Source of the DNA: Prochlorococcus sp. AG-409-G20
GTDB lineage: Bacteria > Cyanobacteriota > Cyanobacteriia > PCC-6307 > Cyanobiaceae
Assembly: GCA_003215775.1 (NCBI GenBank)
Contig: QCJW01000004.1
Span: forward strand, 39,959-103,958
DNA: 64,000 bases
Direction: 5' to 3'
Position 1 is the stretch's first letter. Every line of letters begins with the position of its first letter. This document shows, piece by piece, positions 33,855-41,785 of the stretch. The position numbers were made by a program, and so were the translations under genes. The notes below the pieces were generated by a model that saw only the letters and a program-made list of their open reading frames with translations, did not search any database and was not told where the DNA came from.

Positions 33855-35168
33855 TTATTGATTTTGTGGTGTTGCAATCAATGTGAAGCTTTTCTCTGGT
33901 TGCATTAGGTTAAAAATTTCAGTTTGGAGAAGAGTATCTGTCCACAAATCTATTAATTCAATTGGTTTAAGTAATGGCTGACTTCTGTCCCATAATGTTT
34001 GTGACCCTGTTAATGAAGCAACTTGTGATGAAGATTCTAGGCTGAAATAAAGACTGTTTCTAACTAGTTGCTTTGCTCTATTTAGTTGTTTTTTAGTAGG
34101 TTGATTCTCCAATGATTGCCTAAGGATGTTTGCTATTTCTTTTTCTACTCTATTGATGTTTTCTTCTGAGCAACATGCTTCAAGTAATATTAAGCCTCCT
34201 TTTTCTAAGTTAGTCACTTCCATGTCAATCGACTCGACAATTTGCAGCTCTTCCCTTAGATGATTTACTAAAATGCTGCTTCTTCCTTCTGCAAGTAAGG
34301 ATGTTCCTATATCTGCTCCCATGTTTTTCAATTGATCACTTGCTGGTGGCAATGGCCAAGCCATTAATATTCGAGAAGATTCAAGACGTGGAACTTTTAT
34401 ATGTTTATGCCCTTGTTTAAATAACGGCATTTCTATCTTTTTAATTCCTTCAGTTTTGAAGTTTGGTATTGAATTTAAATATGAATTCTCAAGTAGAGAT
34501 TTGATTCTGTTAGTTATTGGACCAGCAATTGATATACATGTATTAACACCTTGATATCTTCTCTGATGAAATGACCTTAGTTCATCGGGTGTCATTGTCT
34601 TAAGACTATCTTCATATCCAAGAATTGGTCTTCCATACGAATGATTGGACCAGCAGTTCTCAAGAATTCTTTGGAAGATTTGATCATCAGGCTGATCTTT
34701 GTATTGGGCAATTTCTTCAAGAACAACTTCTCTCTCTGTAGAAAATTCTTCTACTCTTAAAGCAGGCCTTAGAACAAGTTCAATTAAAAGTTCGAGTGCA
34801 GGTTCTATTAATTCTGGTGGTGTTAGTACATGAAAGTGCACATCATCGAATCCTGTAGCGGCATTGCTGCTGCCTCCTAAGGCCTCAATTCTTCTATCAA
34901 ATTCACCAGCCTCTAAGGAGATACTTCCTTTGAAAACAAGATGTTCTAAAAAATGAGCGGCTCCTTCTAGTCCTTCTTCTTCATAGGAACTACCTGCTTT
35001 ACACCAAAGATCTAAGCAAATTAGTGGCGCATGGGGAATATCAGTTGTTACGCATTTTGTGTTGTTTTCAAGAGCCCAATCTTGAGTCAGAGGCGCTTGT
35101 TCTTGTTGTTTCAGAGGTAAATAGCAAAGTTCTATTTCATTGCATGATGATTGTTCAGTCAATATCAT
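33855..35168 (-). CDS. M16-family zinc peptidase, catalytic subunit
   Basis: A 437-aa M16B peptidase. The inverted zinc motif HFLEH is at residues 72-76, in AAHFLEHLVFKGS, with a downstream glutamate in EREVVLEEIAQYKDQPDD (about 140-156). Two homologous halves are expected, and the sequence reaches the length of one M16B protomer. These enzymes cleave small peptides; the cyanobacterial pair may process leader or signal peptides. It is followed 3 bases later by its non-catalytic partner. Confidence 0.93.
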   Translation of the reverse strand: MILTEQSSCNEIELCYLPLKQQEQAPLTQDWALENNTKCVTTDIPHAPLICLDLWCKAGSSYEEEGLEGAAHFLEHLVFKGSISLEAGEFDRRIEALGGSSNAATGFDDVHFHVLTPPELIEPALELLIELVLRPALRVEEFSTEREVVLEEIAQYKDQPDDQIFQRILENCWSNHSYGRPILGYEDSLKTMTPDELRSFHQRRYQGVNTCISIAGPITNRIKSLLENSYLNSIPNFKTEGIKKIEMPLFKQGHKHIKVPRLESSRILMAWPLPPASDQLKNMGADIGTSLLAEGRSSILVNHLREELQIVESIDMEVTNLEKGGLILLEACCSEENINRVEKEIANILRQSLENQPTKKQLNRAKQLVRNSLYFSLESSSQVASLTGSQTLWDRSQPLLKPIELIDLWTDTLLQTEIFNLMQPEKSFTLIATPQNQ

Positions 35169-35298
35169 CTATGAAATCCAGATGATTTTAGTAGATCTTT
35201 ATGCCAAATTTGCTCATAGGAATGAACTTGGGAATTTCTTTGATAATCAACTGATATCGAGATTTGAAGTTTCCACCTGACTCAAGACAGCTCAGAGA

Positions 35299-35448
35299 CT
35301 AATCCGTATAAGTTCCCTCACCCTCTAGATCATGTGATTGGAGTACATCAAGATCATTTGTACTAAGGCTTATGGGGGCAAGACCTATGCTGTCTCCATA
35401 AAAAGATGTTGAAACCTCAAGCATTCCAATAAAAAGAATTTTCAGCAC
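35299..35448 (-). CDS. Possible small protein, 49 aa, GTG start with strong Shine-Dalgarno
   Basis: This minus-strand frame has GTG at 35446-35448 preceded at the right distance by AGGAGAG (plus strand 35455-35461). The product begins MLKILFIGMLEVSTSFYGDS and ends in an acidic EGEGTYTD. The hydrophobic N-terminus could be a short signal, and the rest is polar. It lies upstream of the M16 pair on the same strand, with about 130 bases between. No family is recognised; the ribosome-binding site is the main support. Confidence 0.45.
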   Translation of the reverse strand: MLKILFIGMLEVSTSFYGDSIGLAPISLSTNDLDVLQSHDLEGEGTYTD

Positions 35449-35569
35449 TAGATGCTCTCCTGAATAATGATTTAGATCAAAGGAACCTCATCTACGCGTA
35501 TTTTGCGATGAGAAGGATTACTCAATTAGTGCTTAATGATTCTAAAATAATTCTTAAGCTAAAAGTTTT

Positions 35570-35583
35570 GTATCGATGTGAAC
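35570..35583 (+). promoter_or_regulatory. Likely NtcA site upstream of glutamine riboswitch
   Basis: GTATCGATGTGAAC is a GTA-N8-TAC box with one changed base (AAC for TAC). It is exactly 22 bases upstream of a CATAAT -10-like hexamer, which is the class II NtcA spacing also seen at glnA in this window. Confidence 0.55.
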
Positions 35584-35605
35584 CTGGTTTTCCGTTGATA
35601 TAGTG

Positions 35606-35611
35606 CATAAT
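35606..35611 (+). promoter_or_regulatory. Probable -10 box of DUF4278 leader transcript
   Basis: CATAAT lies 22 bases after the NtcA-like box. It would start transcription near 35617-35620, just before the GTAGC...GCTAC hairpin (35618-35631) and the riboswitch-like element. Confidence 0.5.
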
Positions 35612-35636
35612 AAATTTGTAGCAATCGCTACCAAAA

Positions 35637-35697
35637 CGTTCACCTCGTCACATTGATGAGGCGCAGTTCGACCCAAGCCAAGGAACGGGGACTTGGG
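35637..35697 (+). promoter_or_regulatory. Candidate glutamine-II (downstream-peptide) riboswitch
   Basis: CGTTC (35637-35641) pairs with GAACG (35683-35687) to form P1. CCTC (35643-35646) pairs with GAGG (35658-35661) to form P2. CGCAG follows at 35662. CCCAAG (35672-35677), inside the P1 loop, can pair with CTTGGG (35692-35697) outside it, forming a pseudoknot. This CGTTCA / helix / CGCA / GGAACG layout with a 3' pseudoknot is that of the cyanobacterial downstream-peptide RNA. A short DUF4278 gene follows, as expected. Confidence 0.78.
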
Positions 35698-35718
35698 CCT
35701 GTATCGGACTCATGAATC

Positions 35719-35886
35719 ATGACCACACTTCTTTATCGCGGACATGACTATGTTCAGCACAAGGAAGCTGTTGCAAAGCAGCCTGTAAAGCTGACATATC
35801 GTCATAGCACTTATACAAAGCGTGTTGAGCAGTCAGCACCTAGTCACACCTCTCTTACTTACAGAGGTAGAAAATATCAGAAATAA
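35719..35886 (+). CDS. DUF4278 peptide controlled by a glutamine riboswitch
   Basis: The 55-aa basic protein begins MTTLLYRGHDYVQHKEAV and ends SLTYRGRKYQK. The two YRG(H/R)xY repeats, one at each end, are the DUF4278 signature. In Synechocystis the small PirA protein, which I recall as DUF4278-related, binds PII and tunes arginine synthesis; a similar nitrogen role is plausible here because a glutamine-riboswitch-like leader and NtcA-like promoter precede it. Start ATG 35719 is preferred to an out-of-frame ATG at 35712. The gene ends at a strong terminator. Confidence 0.85.
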   Translation: MTTLLYRGHDYVQHKEAVAKQPVKLTYRHSTYTKRVEQSAPSHTSLTYRGRKYQK

Positions 35887-35920
35887 GCTTCTGGCTTCAT
35901 TTTTGATTTAAGCGAATTCC

Positions 35921-35947
35921 AAAAGCCCCTAAGACAGGGGCTTTTTT
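35921..35947 (+). terminator. Rho-independent terminator of DUF4278 gene
   Basis: AAAAGCCCC, a 7-base loop, GGGGC and a TTTTTT run form the strongest terminator in the window. It ends the riboswitch transcript about 35 bases after its stop codon. Confidence 0.93.
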
Positions 35948-36185
35948 GTGTGAACAACTTAGGGTTTTATTAGCGTTATCTTTTCAATATGTTTGTCTTT
36001 TCGAATGATGTCTTTATTGCTATTAATTCATATAGCTAAATCTTATAGAAATGACTTTTTATTAGGTTTTTTCTGCTCTTGACCTTTTCCTTCTGTCTTG
36101 GTAGGAATCTCGAGAATCCTTATGGGAGACTCTTTATCGCTACTTTTCCGGTAGTCACTCTTTTCAGATTTCCAAAATCTTACCC

Positions 36186-36926
36186 GTGTCACCATTCTCT
36201 TCACATAGTGATAATGACTTCCATCCTTTTCTGGAGTCTCTGGCAGAGTTGATTAGGACTAAGCGTTCAGATTTAAAGGACATTAGAACAATTAAATTAG
36301 ACTCTGATTTGGAAGCATTTTGCAAATCTGTTGATGGAGATACTTTGTGTATAAGCAATGAATTTCATAGTTGCACTGCTTTCAGAAAGATACATTTGGA
36401 GATAGTTAGCACGTCTAGTGGACTTCAGATCTTTCATTGTGTATTTTTCCCAGATCCATGTTTTGATCTTCCGATTTTTGGAACTGATCTTGTTATCGCG
36501 CAGACTGGCATTACTGCTGCAATAGTTGACTTATCACCAGTTACATCAACTCTTCCTCGTTATTTCAATGACTTATTATCCTCAATAATAATACCTTCTT
36601 TTTCTTGTCAAAGGAAATTACCAAGTTGGGGATCTATTTTTTCACCATATGTCCAATTTATAAGACCAGAAAATCCTAATGAAGAAAAACTTTTCTTAGA
36701 ATTAGTTGATACTTACTTGCAAATTCTGATTTCTTCTTTGGATTCAATTACTCCTGACTCGCTTGATTCACCCCTTACTATTGAAAGAAATCAAGGACAA
36801 ACCTTCTATTGCCTTCAACAAAAGCGCAACGACAAGACACGAGGAGTTCTCGAAAAGGCTTTCGACGCAGACTGGGCGGATCGATACATAAATCATGTGT
36901 TATTCGATTTGCCCAAGTGCAATTAA
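36186..36926 (+). CDS. pcyA: Phycocyanobilin:ferredoxin oxidoreductase
   Basis: PcyA reduces biliverdin IX-alpha to phycocyanobilin by a four-electron path with ferredoxin. It remains in Prochlorococcus despite the loss of phycobilisomes. The 246-aa length fits. Active-site regions are visible: NEFHSCTAFRKIHLEI (with H70), HCVFFPDPCFDLPIFGTDLV (with D101) and the C-terminal GVLEKAFDADWADRYINHVLFD. The start is GTG at 36186. The 3' end overlaps the lipoprotein start of the exporter operon by 10 bases. Confidence 0.92.
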   Translation: MSPFSSHSDNDFHPFLESLAELIRTKRSDLKDIRTIKLDSDLEAFCKSVDGDTLCISNEFHSCTAFRKIHLEIVSTSSGLQIFHCVFFPDPCFDLPIFGTDLVIAQTGITAAIVDLSPVTSTLPRYFNDLLSSIIIPSFSCQRKLPSWGSIFSPYVQFIRPENPNEEKLFLELVDTYLQILISSLDSITPDSLDSPLTIERNQGQTFYCLQQKRNDKTRGVLEKAFDADWADRYINHVLFDLPKCN

Positions 36927-37834
36927 CTTCAAAATTACTCTTCTTCTTGATATTGCACGGCTTAGGTGGTTTGGTCGGTTTCGGATTGTCTGGTTGTTCA
37001 CTACAACCTTCTCCACCTCCTCAAATAGAGGATATAAATAAAAATGTTAGGCCTTTAGAAGCTGTATCGGCCTTGGGAAGGCTAGCCCCTGCAGGGGATG
37101 TTCGTCGTCTTGCCCCCCCAGTAAGTGGCTTTGGTGGAACTCCAAGAATTTCAAAGCTTCTTGTTCGAGAGGGTGATGTTGTAAAACTTGGACAAGTAAT
37201 TGCAATCTTCGACAGTCAACCCCAGATCTTGGCTGATCTTAAAGGTATTCAAGCCCGAATTAATACTTTAAAAGTTGAGATTAAAATGCAGAAAAAAGAA
37301 GTCTCTCGCTATAGACAGGCTGCAGTAGAAGGTGCAGCAGCATTTGTTTTGTTGGAAGAAAAAGAAGATGAATTAGTAAAAATAAAAGGGCAACTAAATG
37401 AGGCATTAGCAGAAAAGATTGGTCTTAATGCAGATTTTGCAGATAGTGAATTAAAGTCTCCAATTGATGGAATTATTCTAAGAGTACATTCTCGTGTTGG
37501 AGAACGACCTGGAAATGAAGGTGTTGTCGAAGTAGGTGCTAACAAATCTATGGAAGCTTTGATTGAAGTTTATGAATCTGATGTAAATCGAGTTAAGTTG
37601 GGTCAAGAGGTCTCTTTGGTTAGTGAGAATGGGGGTTTTGATGGAACTCTTTTTGGTAAGGTTTATCGAATAAGCCCCCAGGTTCGACAAAGAAATGTTT
37701 TGTCTACAGATCCTACAGGCGATGTAGATGCACGAATTGTAGAAGTCCTCGTAATTCTTCAGCCTGAATCTGCAAAGTTAGTAACCCAACTAACTGGACT
37801 AAAGGTAATAGCCCGATTTATTCCTATGTTATGA
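36917..37834 (+). CDS. devB: HlyD/DevB-type membrane-fusion lipoprotein
   Basis: The GTG at 36917 is preferred over an upstream ATG at 36809, which lies inside pcyA. From there the protein starts with a signal helix and the lipobox GLSGC, so it should be a lipoprotein. Then come a biotinyl-lipoyl-like LAPPVSGFGGTPRISKLLVREGDVV region, a coiled-coil hairpin (about residues 110-180) and a SPIDGIILRVHSRVGERP beta-barrel. This is a periplasmic adaptor for a DevBCA-type exporter. The next gene overlaps it by 4 bases (ATGA). Confidence 0.88.
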   Translation: MQLTSKLLFFLILHGLGGLVGFGLSGCSLQPSPPPQIEDINKNVRPLEAVSALGRLAPAGDVRRLAPPVSGFGGTPRISKLLVREGDVVKLGQVIAIFDSQPQILADLKGIQARINTLKVEIKMQKKEVSRYRQAAVEGAAAFVLLEEKEDELVKIKGQLNEALAEKIGLNADFADSELKSPIDGIILRVHSRVGERPGNEGVVEVGANKSMEALIEVYESDVNRVKLGQEVSLVSENGGFDGTLFGKVYRISPQVRQRNVLSTDPTGDVDARIVEVLVILQPESAKLVTQLTGLKVIARFIPML

Positions 37835-39000
37835 GGCATTTATTACAAGGAAGAAGAATTCCTCTTGCTTGGTTGTTGTTAACTAGACAACCAATACGTT
37901 TGCTAGTTGCACTCGCAGGAATATCTTTTGCAGGCATATTAATGTTTATGCAGTTAGGTTTTAGAGAAGGTCTTTTTGATGCAAGTGTGACAGTACATCG
38001 CATGTTTGATACAGATTTAGTATTGATAAGTCCTCGCTCAATGAGTTCTATTAGTATGAGTGGTTTTCCTAGAAGAAGATTGGTTCAGACAATGGCACAT
38101 CCAGCAGTTTCTGGAACCACTCCTGTGAATTGGAATTTTCTTTTATGGCGTAATCCTCAGACACTTGTAACGAGATCTATTCTTGCTCTTGGCTTTGAAC
38201 CAACTGATTCAATTCTGAATGATCCACAACTTTCTTATAAGACTGAATCTCTTACTAAACCAGGAAGAGTTTTATTTGATAAACTTTCTAGAAAAGAGTT
38301 TGGTCCAATATCTGAATGGTATGAGCAAGGTAAAATTGTAGAAACAGAGGTTGCTGGTAAAAGAGTAAGAGTTTCTGGTCTTGTAAGTTTAGGACCTTCT
38401 TTTGGGGCAGACGGTAATTTACTTACAAGCAGAGAAACATTCCTTAAGTTGTTACCTTCTACTCCAACTGGAAGTATAGAGATAGGATTAATTAGATTAA
38501 AGTCAGGTTATAACAAACAGTCTGTTGCTGATGCAATAAGTTCAAGTTTGCCTAAGGATGTAAGAGTCTTAACAAGAGAAGAATTTATTGACTTTGAGAA
38601 GAATTATTGGAGAACTAGCACTTCCATCGGTTTTATATTCACACTTGGTGCAGTAATGGGATTTGTAGTTGGATGTGTAATTGTATATCAAATACTCTAT
38701 AGCGATGTAAGTGATCACTTGCCCGAATATGCAACTTTAATGGCTATGGGATACCGACTTAAGACGTTGCTGGGGGTTGTAGCACGAGAAGGAGTTTTGC
38801 TTGCGGTTATGGGTTATTTGCCAGCTTATATGGCAGCCCAGGGATTGTATGCTTTGGTTAGGAGTTCAACTAGATTACCTGTAGCAATGGATCTTGATAG
38901 GTCTTTATTAGTTTTTTCTTTGATTTTGCTTATGTGTATGGGATCTGCTTTGCTCGCAATGCGCAGATTAGTTGATGCAGATCCTGCTGAAATATTTTGA
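37831..39000 (+). CDS. devC: DevC-type ABC exporter permease
   Basis: The 389-aa protein has an N-terminal helix in PIRLLVALAGISFAGILMFMQLGFREGLFDASV, a periplasmic MacB-like domain (about residues 50-260) and a three-helix FtsX-type C-terminal block with IGFIFTLGAVMGFVVGCVIVYQILYSDV and LPEYATLMAMGYRLK. This is the DevC/MacB-type permease fold. DevBCA in filamentous strains exports heterocyst glycolipids; here the substrate is unknown, and it may be a lipid or small molecule. Confidence 0.92.
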   Translation: MRHLLQGRRIPLAWLLLTRQPIRLLVALAGISFAGILMFMQLGFREGLFDASVTVHRMFDTDLVLISPRSMSSISMSGFPRRRLVQTMAHPAVSGTTPVNWNFLLWRNPQTLVTRSILALGFEPTDSILNDPQLSYKTESLTKPGRVLFDKLSRKEFGPISEWYEQGKIVETEVAGKRVRVSGLVSLGPSFGADGNLLTSRETFLKLLPSTPTGSIEIGLIRLKSGYNKQSVADAISSSLPKDVRVLTREEFIDFEKNYWRTSTSIGFIFTLGAVMGFVVGCVIVYQILYSDVSDHLPEYATLMAMGYRLKTLLGVVAREGVLLAVMGYLPAYMAAQGLYALVRSSTRLPVAMDLDRSLLVFSLILLMCMGSALLAMRRLVDADPAEIF

Positions 39001-39728
39001 TGAATTTACTTGCCAATTCATCTGTTCCGACCTTTATAAGTGCAGAAAAGCCAGCTGTTGAGATAGTTGGTTTGAGTCATTGGTTTGGCAAGGGGATAAT
39101 GAGAAGAGAGGTTTTGCAGTCCATATCATTAGAAATTAATTCTGGTGAAGTTGTTTTGCTTACAGGTCCCTCTGGTTGTGGCAAAACAACATTGCTCACA
39201 CTTATAGGTGCGTTAAGGAAAGTAGAAGCTGGTGATTTACGTGTTTTTGGTTGTGATCTGCGTGGATCCAGTCGAAAAACTAGGCAATTATTACGTAAAA
39301 ATATAGGAATGATTTTTCAAGGGCATAATCTACTTCGATGTTTAACAGCTGAACAGAATGTTCAAATGGGAGCAGATCTCATCGATGGGTTGAGCTATAG
39401 GGTTAGGAGAGACCAAGCAAGGGAATGGTTGAGACTTGTTGGCCTTTCTGATCAAATGGATAAACTTCCACATGATCTTTCTGGGGGTCAGAAGCAGAGG
39501 GTTGCAATAGCAAGAGCACTTGCGGCTAGACCGAAAATTTTGTTGGCTGATGAACCTACTGCTGCTTTAGATAGTGTTACGGGCCGAGAGATAGTAGATT
39601 TATTAAGGCGTCTGGCTAAAGATCAGTCTTGTTCAGTCTTAATGGTTACTCATGATCCTCGGATTTTAGATATTGCTGATAGGGTCTTAAAAATGGAAGA
39701 TGGCAAAATGGTACAGCCTCTTGAGTAA
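39000..39728 (+). CDS. devA: DevA-type ABC exporter ATPase
   Basis: A 242-aa ATPase starting at ATG 39000; a TTG at 38997 overlapping the devC stop is a weaker alternative. Walker A is LLTGPSGCGKTTLLTLI (about residues 52-68), the signature is HDLSGGQKQRVAIARAL (about 156-172) and Walker B is KILLADEPTAALD. It completes a devB-devC-devA operon with ATGA and TGATG overlaps. The energised substrate is not known. Confidence 0.95.
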   Translation: MNLLANSSVPTFISAEKPAVEIVGLSHWFGKGIMRREVLQSISLEINSGEVVLLTGPSGCGKTTLLTLIGALRKVEAGDLRVFGCDLRGSSRKTRQLLRKNIGMIFQGHNLLRCLTAEQNVQMGADLIDGLSYRVRRDQAREWLRLVGLSDQMDKLPHDLSGGQKQRVAIARALAARPKILLADEPTAALDSVTGREIVDLLRRLAKDQSCSVLMVTHDPRILDIADRVLKMEDGKMVQPLE

Positions 39729-39763
39729 ATTAGTAAGATCAATCTTTATTGGAAGCTCTAAAC

Positions 39764-39919
39764 ATGGCAAAAAGACGAAATCTCAAAAAAGAAAAGCAAG
39801 AGAGAAATCGTGCATATGCACGCAAGTTCAAAAAGCGTAAGCTTCGTAATGATGGACGTGGAGAAGGTGCCGGCAATGGAGTTACTGGTACTGCTAACAA
39901 TGGTGGAGCTGCCGATTAG
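39764..39919 (+). CDS. Basic small protein, 51 aa
   Basis: The ATG-to-TAG frame begins MAKRRNLKKEKQERNRAYAR, continues KFKKRKLRND and ends in a Gly/Asn/Ala-rich tail. It is very basic (about a third Lys/Arg in the first 32 residues), suggesting nucleic-acid or ribosome binding. It is preceded by GGAAGC and lies 35 bases after the devA stop. No family name is certain. Confidence 0.75.
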   Translation: MAKRRNLKKEKQERNRAYARKFKKRKLRNDGRGEGAGNGVTGTANNGGAAD

Positions 39920-40023
39920 AGCTTTTTTTGTTTTATAAAAGTTCTACCATTAACTTCTTCTGATTGAGGAGCTTTCACATTTCACTATGTCCTGTTAGTT
40001 TTTCCTTAGTCTGATGTTTGAGG

Positions 40024-40956
40024 ATGTTCATAAGTGTCATCATCCCTACCTATAACCGTTTGGGTATTCTTAAGAAATGTTTGCTTGCTCTTGAAAAGCA
40101 ATCTTTAGGTTCGTCAATCGAAGGTTATGAGGTTGTTGTAGTTGATGATGGTTCTACTGATGGCACTCCAGATTGGCTGAGGAGTAATCCTAATGAAGTC
40201 CCTCATGTGCGTCTATTTGAGCAGAGTCATGCTGGTCCTGCCCAAGCTCGGAATATAGGAGTCGAGAATTCTCATGGAGATTTAATTGTTTTTATTGATA
40301 GTGACCTTGTCGTTACTAGGAATTTCTTGAATTGTCATGCTAGGCAATTAATTCGGTATTGGACAAAATATGGCAATCGTCTTTGTTTTACATATGGCTC
40401 AGTAATAAATACTTCGAATTTTGATTCTCCAACCCTAGAGCCACATAAGTTGCAAGATATTTCTTGGGCGTATTTTGCAACTGGAAATGTAGCTATTGAT
40501 AAAGATGTTCTTGTGAAGTCAGGATTATTCGATACAAGTTTTACTTTGTATGGTTGGGAGGATTTGGAGTTAGGTGAAAGACTTCGTTCTATGGATGTTA
40601 AACTTATCAAATGTCCTCAAGCAGTTGGATATCACTGGCATCCTTCATTTACTTTAAGTCAGATTCCTGATTTAATAAGAATAGAGAAGGAACGTGCTTG
40701 TATGGGAGTGCTCTTTTTTAAAAAACACCCTACATTTAGAGTGCGCTTGATAATTCAGTATACATTATTCCATAAGTTACTTTGGGAATTTCTAACTATT
40801 TTTGGATTGTTAAATGCTCATAGTCTTAGACCTTTGCTGTCCTTTCTAATTAATAATGGCTATCCAGGACTTGCCATGGAGATACTGAGATTGCCTTTGA
40901 ACCGTATTGGAGTTAATGAGGTTTATAAGCAAGCAGCAATAGATGGGATTATCTGA
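40024..40956 (+). CDS. Family 2 glycosyltransferase
   Basis: The ATG at 40024 (MFISVIIPTYNRLGILKKCL) is preferred over a TTG at 40018. The GT-A fold signatures are SVIIPTYNR, VVVVDDGSTDGTPDWL (nucleotide-binding Asp), ARNIGVENSHGDLIVFIDSDLV (DxD as DSD) and GWEDLELGERL (catalytic ED). No membrane helix is present. It probably works on cell-surface glycans; donor and acceptor are unknown. Length 310 is normal. Confidence 0.92.
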   Translation: MFISVIIPTYNRLGILKKCLLALEKQSLGSSIEGYEVVVVDDGSTDGTPDWLRSNPNEVPHVRLFEQSHAGPAQARNIGVENSHGDLIVFIDSDLVVTRNFLNCHARQLIRYWTKYGNRLCFTYGSVINTSNFDSPTLEPHKLQDISWAYFATGNVAIDKDVLVKSGLFDTSFTLYGWEDLELGERLRSMDVKLIKCPQAVGYHWHPSFTLSQIPDLIRIEKERACMGVLFFKKHPTFRVRLIIQYTLFHKLLWEFLTIFGLLNAHSLRPLLSFLINNGYPGLAMEILRLPLNRIGVNEVYKQAAIDGII

Positions 40957-40998
40957 ACAGGTTCTTTGTTAAATTGTATGGGTACTTTTTATAACGCA

Positions 40999-41084
40999 CA
41001 CCTGTTCGTTTCGGGTGATGACAAAACTAAATGAGTTTCTACTCAGTTTTGGACATCCCTAACAGGTGGAGGCGAACCCGAAAC
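40999..41084 (+). promoter_or_regulatory. Candidate rpsB leader RNA with H-type pseudoknot
   Basis: CACCTGTT (40999-41006) pairs with AACAGGTG (41061-41068), and GTTTCGGGT (41008-41016) pairs with ACCCGAAAC (41076-41084). These pairings cross, as in a pseudoknot. A third helix, CAAAACT/AGTTTTG with GAGT/ACTC, fills the gap at 41022-41051. The second arms run through the AGGTGGAGG Shine-Dalgarno-like site and up to 8 bases before the rpsB ATG. Confidence 0.7.
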
Positions 41085-41092
41085 CTAAAAAC

Positions 41093-41785
41093 ATGGCTGT
41101 AGTTTCTCTTTCCGAGATGATGGAAGCTGGTGCACACTTTGGGCACCAGACAAGACGTTGGAATCCAAAGATGTCTAGATACATCTATTGCGCTCGCAAT
41201 GGAGTCCACATAATTGATTTAGTAAAAACAGCTGTTTGTATGAACAGTGCATATAAATGGACACGTTCAGCTGCCAGAAGTGGGAAACGATTTTTATTTG
41301 TTGGCACTAAGAAGCAAGCTTCTGAGGTTGTTGCTCTAGAAGCAACTAGATGTGGAGCCTCTTATGTAAATCAAAGATGGTTGGGAGGAATGCTTACAAA
41401 TTGGACCACTATGAAGGCGCGAATCGATAGGTTAAAAGATCTTGAGCGAATGGAATCAAGTGGAGCTATAGCTATGCGCCCTAAAAAAGAAGCGGCTGTT
41501 TTAAGAAGAGAGCTTGAAAGGCTTCAAAAGTATTTAGGTGGTCTAAAGGGCATGAGACGTCTTCCTGATGTGGTAGTTCTTGTTGATCAAAGACGAGAAA
41601 CAAACGCAGTACTGGAAGCAAGGAAACTTGATATTCCTCTTATCTCAATGCTAGATACGAATTGTGATCCAGATCTTTGCGAAGTCCCTATACCTTGCAA
41701 CGATGATGCTGTTCGTTCTGTTCAGTTGGTATTGGGCAGACTTGCCGATGCAATTAATGAAGGTCGGCATGGTTCAAATGAGTGA
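41093..41785 (+). CDS. rpsB: Small-subunit ribosomal protein S2
   Basis: Ribosomal protein uS2 of the 30S subunit. The start at 41093 ([20 protein letters not shown]) matches the usual cyanobacterial S2 N-terminus; an upstream in-frame GTG at 41066 is less likely. [38 protein letters not shown] and [21 protein letters not shown] are all in place. 230 aa is typical. tsf follows after about 140 bases, the conserved rpsB-tsf order. Confidence 0.98.
   Translation: MAVVSLSEMMEAGAHFGHQTRRWNPKMSRYIYCARNGVHIIDLVKTAVCMNSAYKWTRSAARSGKRFLFVGTKKQASEVVALEATRCGASYVNQRWLGGMLTNWTTMKARIDRLKDLERMESSGAIAMRPKKEAAVLRRELERLQKYLGGLKGMRRLPDVVVLVDQRRETNAVLEARKLDIPLISMLDTNCDPDLCEVPIPCNDDAVRSVQLVLGRLADAINEGRHGSNE

Noticed and set aside
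35618..35631. GTAGCAATCGCTAC as an activating NtcA site
   Set aside because: It is a perfect GTA-N8-TAC but is only 5 bases before the riboswitch and would lie at the start of the transcript, so activation is unlikely. It is more likely the first hairpin of the leader.
36809..36916. Long N-terminal extension of the DevB-type gene
   Set aside because: The extension lies within pcyA and only the GTG at 36917 gives a normal lipoprotein signal.
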